This document shows, piece after piece, positions 62,136 through 64,000 of a stretch of 64,000 nucleotides of DNA (the first letter of the stretch is position 1; each line of letters opens with the position of its first letter). This DNA comes from Pandoraea horticolens. GTDB taxonomy: Bacteria > Pseudomonadota > Gammaproteobacteria > Burkholderiales > Burkholderiaceae. The position numbers and the translations under genes are program-made. The DNA is taken from the NCBI RefSeq assembly GCF_902459555.1, contig NZ_CABPSM010000005.1, positions 277,578 through 341,577 of the forward strand, read 5' to 3'. Below the pieces are notes generated by a model. The model was not told the DNA's origin, did not search any database, and saw nothing but the letters and a program-made list of their open reading frames with translations.

Positions 62136-62381
62136 ATGCAAAGAGTGTCCGCGAAAATCGATGTCGAAGGCCATCTATCGGCCTTGGGGAGTGCAATACG
62201 CGCTCTCAGGACTTCGCGCGGTTACTCTCAAGAGGCCCTAGCCCTCGCGACCGGAATTGATCGAAGCCACATGGGTAGAATTGAGCGCGGCGAACGAAAC
62301 CTCACGCTCTTGAATTTGATTCGGATAGCGCAAGCGATCGATTGCAAGCCATCCGATATATTGATTGCCAGCGGGCTTTAA
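62136..62381 (+). CDS. XRE-family helix-turn-helix regulator
   Basis: The 81-residue protein is a single Cro/CI-type HTH: LGSAIRALRTSRGYSQEALALATGIDRSHMGRIERGERNLTLLNLIRIAQAIDCKPSDIL. Such small regulators are common in mobile islands, including as controller proteins of restriction or defence genes. It is divergent from the 158-residue gene and convergent with the recombinase-linked gene. Confidence 0.88.
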   Translation: MQRVSAKIDVEGHLSALGSAIRALRTSRGYSQEALALATGIDRSHMGRIERGERNLTLLNLIRIAQAIDCKPSDILIASGL

Positions 62382-62439
62382 GCTGCCCACATCGCAGGAT
62401 TCCCGCTCATGAGTGAAGCGCTGAAACACCTCGACGCGC

Positions 62440-62886
62440 TTACTTCGATTTCGGCTTCCGAGTTTGCCCTCTACTGATCAAAGGTAAGGGGCGATCCAGC
62501 ACCTCCCGGCTGAGTCCTGACGCATAGCTGTTGTAAGCCCAACGGGCAAACTGCTCGAGCAGTGCGTCGTTCTCGCGAACAAGGCGCCGGTTTTCCTCCT
62601 CTATTCGCTCGAGCTTCTGAGAAAGTGCAACAATTGCAGGTGAAGCGGTTTTCGCTGACGAGGCTTTCGGACGCTCAGCCCTGGCCTTTCCCGCCGAGAA
62701 CGCGGCACGGATCCGTGCATGCCGATGCAACGCTTGACGGGTATATCGACTAAATAGCCGCTTCTTCACCTCGCTTATCAAGCTGTCCCAGCTCAGGGGG
62801 CCATGCCACCCGTCGAGAATCCCCACGATAGTCGCAATATCAGCGTCATCGAGATTTTTTCCACGTCGCGCAGCACGTTCGCTCAT
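62440..62886 (-). CDS. Coiled-coil protein coupled to the truncated recombinase
   Basis: The 148-residue protein overlaps the recombinase stop by ATGA. It has an N-terminal helical region (ADIATIVGILDGWHGPLSWDSLISEVKKRLFSRYTRQALHRHARI in outline), a basic linker and a coiled coil (IVALSQKLERIEEENRRLVRENDALLEQFARW). Small helical partners encoded after tyrosine recombinases are known in several integrative elements and are thought to help excision or integration. I do not recognise the family. Confidence 0.6.
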   Translation of the reverse strand: MSERAARRGKNLDDADIATIVGILDGWHGPLSWDSLISEVKKRLFSRYTRQALHRHARIRAAFSAGKARAERPKASSAKTASPAIVALSQKLERIEEENRRLVRENDALLEQFARWAYNSYASGLSREVLDRPLPLISRGQTRKPKSK

Positions 62887-63637
62887 TTGCCACCAACTCG
62901 ACGACTGCTGGCCAACTTCATCTTCTGCGCGGATATCTGGCGCGATTCATCTTCGTTCACCGGCTCCTTTGGAGGAGACAGTTGCACCAACGCCCCATTC
63001 GGCGTGTTCGGGTCCGAGAGAATTGCGCATAGTTGCTCCATGCGCTCAACCGTCGACATGTGATGCACGAGCCATCTGTCGGCGCCGAGACTACCGCCCG
63101 AGCTATCAACAAGCGCCTTGTCGCGAAGTGTTCTCGCTTCATGCAGACGCTGCCGCAGGAGTTCGGTCCGAACAGCGTCTCCTTTTACACAAACCAACTC
63201 AGAGCAATGGAAGCAGTCACGATGCAATGTACATGGCGACATGGTGTAATCGTGAATGCAATATCCGACGTCCGTTGTATGTGCTGTCGGCACTGACAAG
63301 ATCGCAAATTCGTCCCGCGCAATCAGTGCCCGCATTGGCGCTGTGGCGAGTGGGCCAAACATTTTCTGAGGATCGCCCACCGTAGCTCGGAATCTCTGCA
63401 GCATGTCTTCTGCTGAGGTGTGATCATAAGCGGCGTTCTGCGACACGTCCCTCCTGCCTGACCACTTGGCGATCTCCAATTGACTTAGCCCTCCCGCTTG
63501 CGCAAGGGTATTGAGATAGTGACGAAATTGGTGACTAGTCACGTGAATTTCCGTCCCATCCGGCTCCGCGTATCCCAAACGCCCGAACACGGAACTAAAT
63601 CCCCATTGCACACGCCCTCCGAGCCAAGTGTTGAACT
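62883..63637 (-). pseudogene. Tyrosine recombinase (integrase), N terminus lost to IS insertion
   Basis: The remaining part holds the catalytic C-terminal domain: TSHQFRHYLNTLAQAGGLSQLEIAKWSGR (HxxR) and VSQNAAYDHTSAED (Tyr nucleophile), followed by a long C-terminal region with a Cys/His cluster (CIHDYTMSPCTLHRDCFHCSELVC) that may bind zinc. The integrase-like frame is open upstream to about 63637 and then meets IS sequence; a GTG at 63611 is the first start. The N-terminal domains and the first catalytic Arg are missing, so the island is probably fixed. Confidence 0.75.
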
Positions 63638-63640
63638 GGT

Positions 63641-64000
63641 TGGAGGTGGAGTTGCCCCTGTAATACCGGACACAGCGTCACACTAAGGTTGCTGAATCCA
63701 TCGAGCGCCGGAACTCGCGAGGCGAGCGGTATTTCAGCGCGCTATGGGGATGCTTCTCGTTGTAATGCTCGAACGCGATGGCCAAGTTGCGTGCAGCAGT
63801 CGCTGCGTCCGGCTTCGGCATGAAGGCGACGTAGTCGCGTTTCATCGTCTTCACGAAGCTCTCGGCCATCCCGTTACTTTGCGGGCTGCACACCGGCGTG
63901 GTCAATGGCTTCAGGCCGATGGCCACTGCGAACCGGCGCGTGTCGTCGGCCGTGTAGCCCGAGCCGTTGTCGCTCAGCCACTCGATTTCGGACGGGGTAT
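63641..64000 (-). mobile_element. IS3-family (IS2-like) insertion sequence, partial
   Basis: The element enters from the right edge of the window. Its end probably lies near 63641-63660, where TGGAGTTGCCCCTG and the following TAATACCGGACAC look like a terminal inverted repeat; the other end is not in view. It has cut the recombinase gene. Confidence 0.65.
63678..64000 (-). CDS. IS3-family transposase OrfB, C-terminal part (cut by window end)
   Basis: The frame is open to the window edge. It shows the DDE transposase features [15 protein letters not shown] (second Asp) and [24 protein letters not shown] (catalytic Glu), then [19 protein letters not shown], the usual end of IS2-type OrfB. The first Asp lies outside the window. 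Confidence 0.9.
   Translation of the reverse strand, partial: TPSEIEWLSDNGSGYTADDTRRFAVAIGLKPLTTPVCSPQSNGMAESFVKTMKRDYVAFMPKPDAATAARNLAIAFEHYNEKHPHSALKYRSPREFRRSMDSATLV

Noticed and set aside
62136..62381. XRE protein as a restriction-modification controller
   Set aside because: No methyltransferase or restriction gene is adjacent, so only a general regulator call is justified.

Overview
The window looks like a chromosomal segment of a GC-rich betaproteobacterium in the Burkholderiaceae, most like Pandoraea or a close relative. This is inferred from the porin type, the aromatic-acid gene sets, the PE-LIG-POL LigD and the dense LysR-regulated catabolic operons; I could not search a database. 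No rRNA, tRNA or CRISPR array was seen.

Positions 1-34.5 kb are metabolic and GC-rich. A gentisate operon comes first: dioxygenase end, fumarylpyruvate hydrolase, maleylpyruvate isomerase, 3-hydroxybenzoate 6-hydroxylase and an AAHS transporter. Next come a 2-hydroxyacid dehydrogenase, a Ku gene with two internal deletions beside an intact ligD, and an aldo/keto reductase with a divergent AraC regulator. A minus-strand aromatic operon follows (extradiol-type VOC protein, class II aldolase homologue lacking its zinc ligands, second AAHS transporter, porin) with its LysR gene. After that lie a YfcF-type GST, ilvE, a YitT protein, a lysine/2-aminoadipate module (HglS, aminoadipate semialdehyde dehydrogenase, aminotransferase), an XylG-type aldehyde dehydrogenase with a GntR gene, and an amino-acid module (dpaL, M20 hydrolase, decayed amidohydrolase) with an Lrp regulator.

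Positions 34.6-40.1 kb hold an mhp-like meta-cleavage operon (mhpC, VOC dioxygenase, mhpA, mhpD) with a divergent TetR gene. It stops in a 22-codon stub of mhpF, so the last two lower-pathway steps are missing here.

Positions 40.1-64 kb are a visibly less GC-rich accessory island devoted mainly to anti-phage defence. In order it carries: an unassigned set of a possible ADP-ribosyltransferase-like protein and two membrane proteins; QatABCD; a Septu-like ATPase/HNH pair; an ABC-three-component operon with a PD-(D/E)xK-type effector; and Hachiman (hamA-hamB). The right edge has an IS3 transposase stub, small unknown genes, an XRE regulator, a tyrosine recombinase truncated by an IS3-family element with a coupled coiled-coil gene, and that element running off the window. 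The least explained part, and my best candidate for a new system, is the ART-like/two-TM gene pair at 40.6-42.2 kb with its divergent three-TM neighbour.

A recurring theme is decay by internal deletion: Ku, a DinJ/RelB-like antitoxin, an amidohydrolase and mhpF have all lost blocks of sequence.
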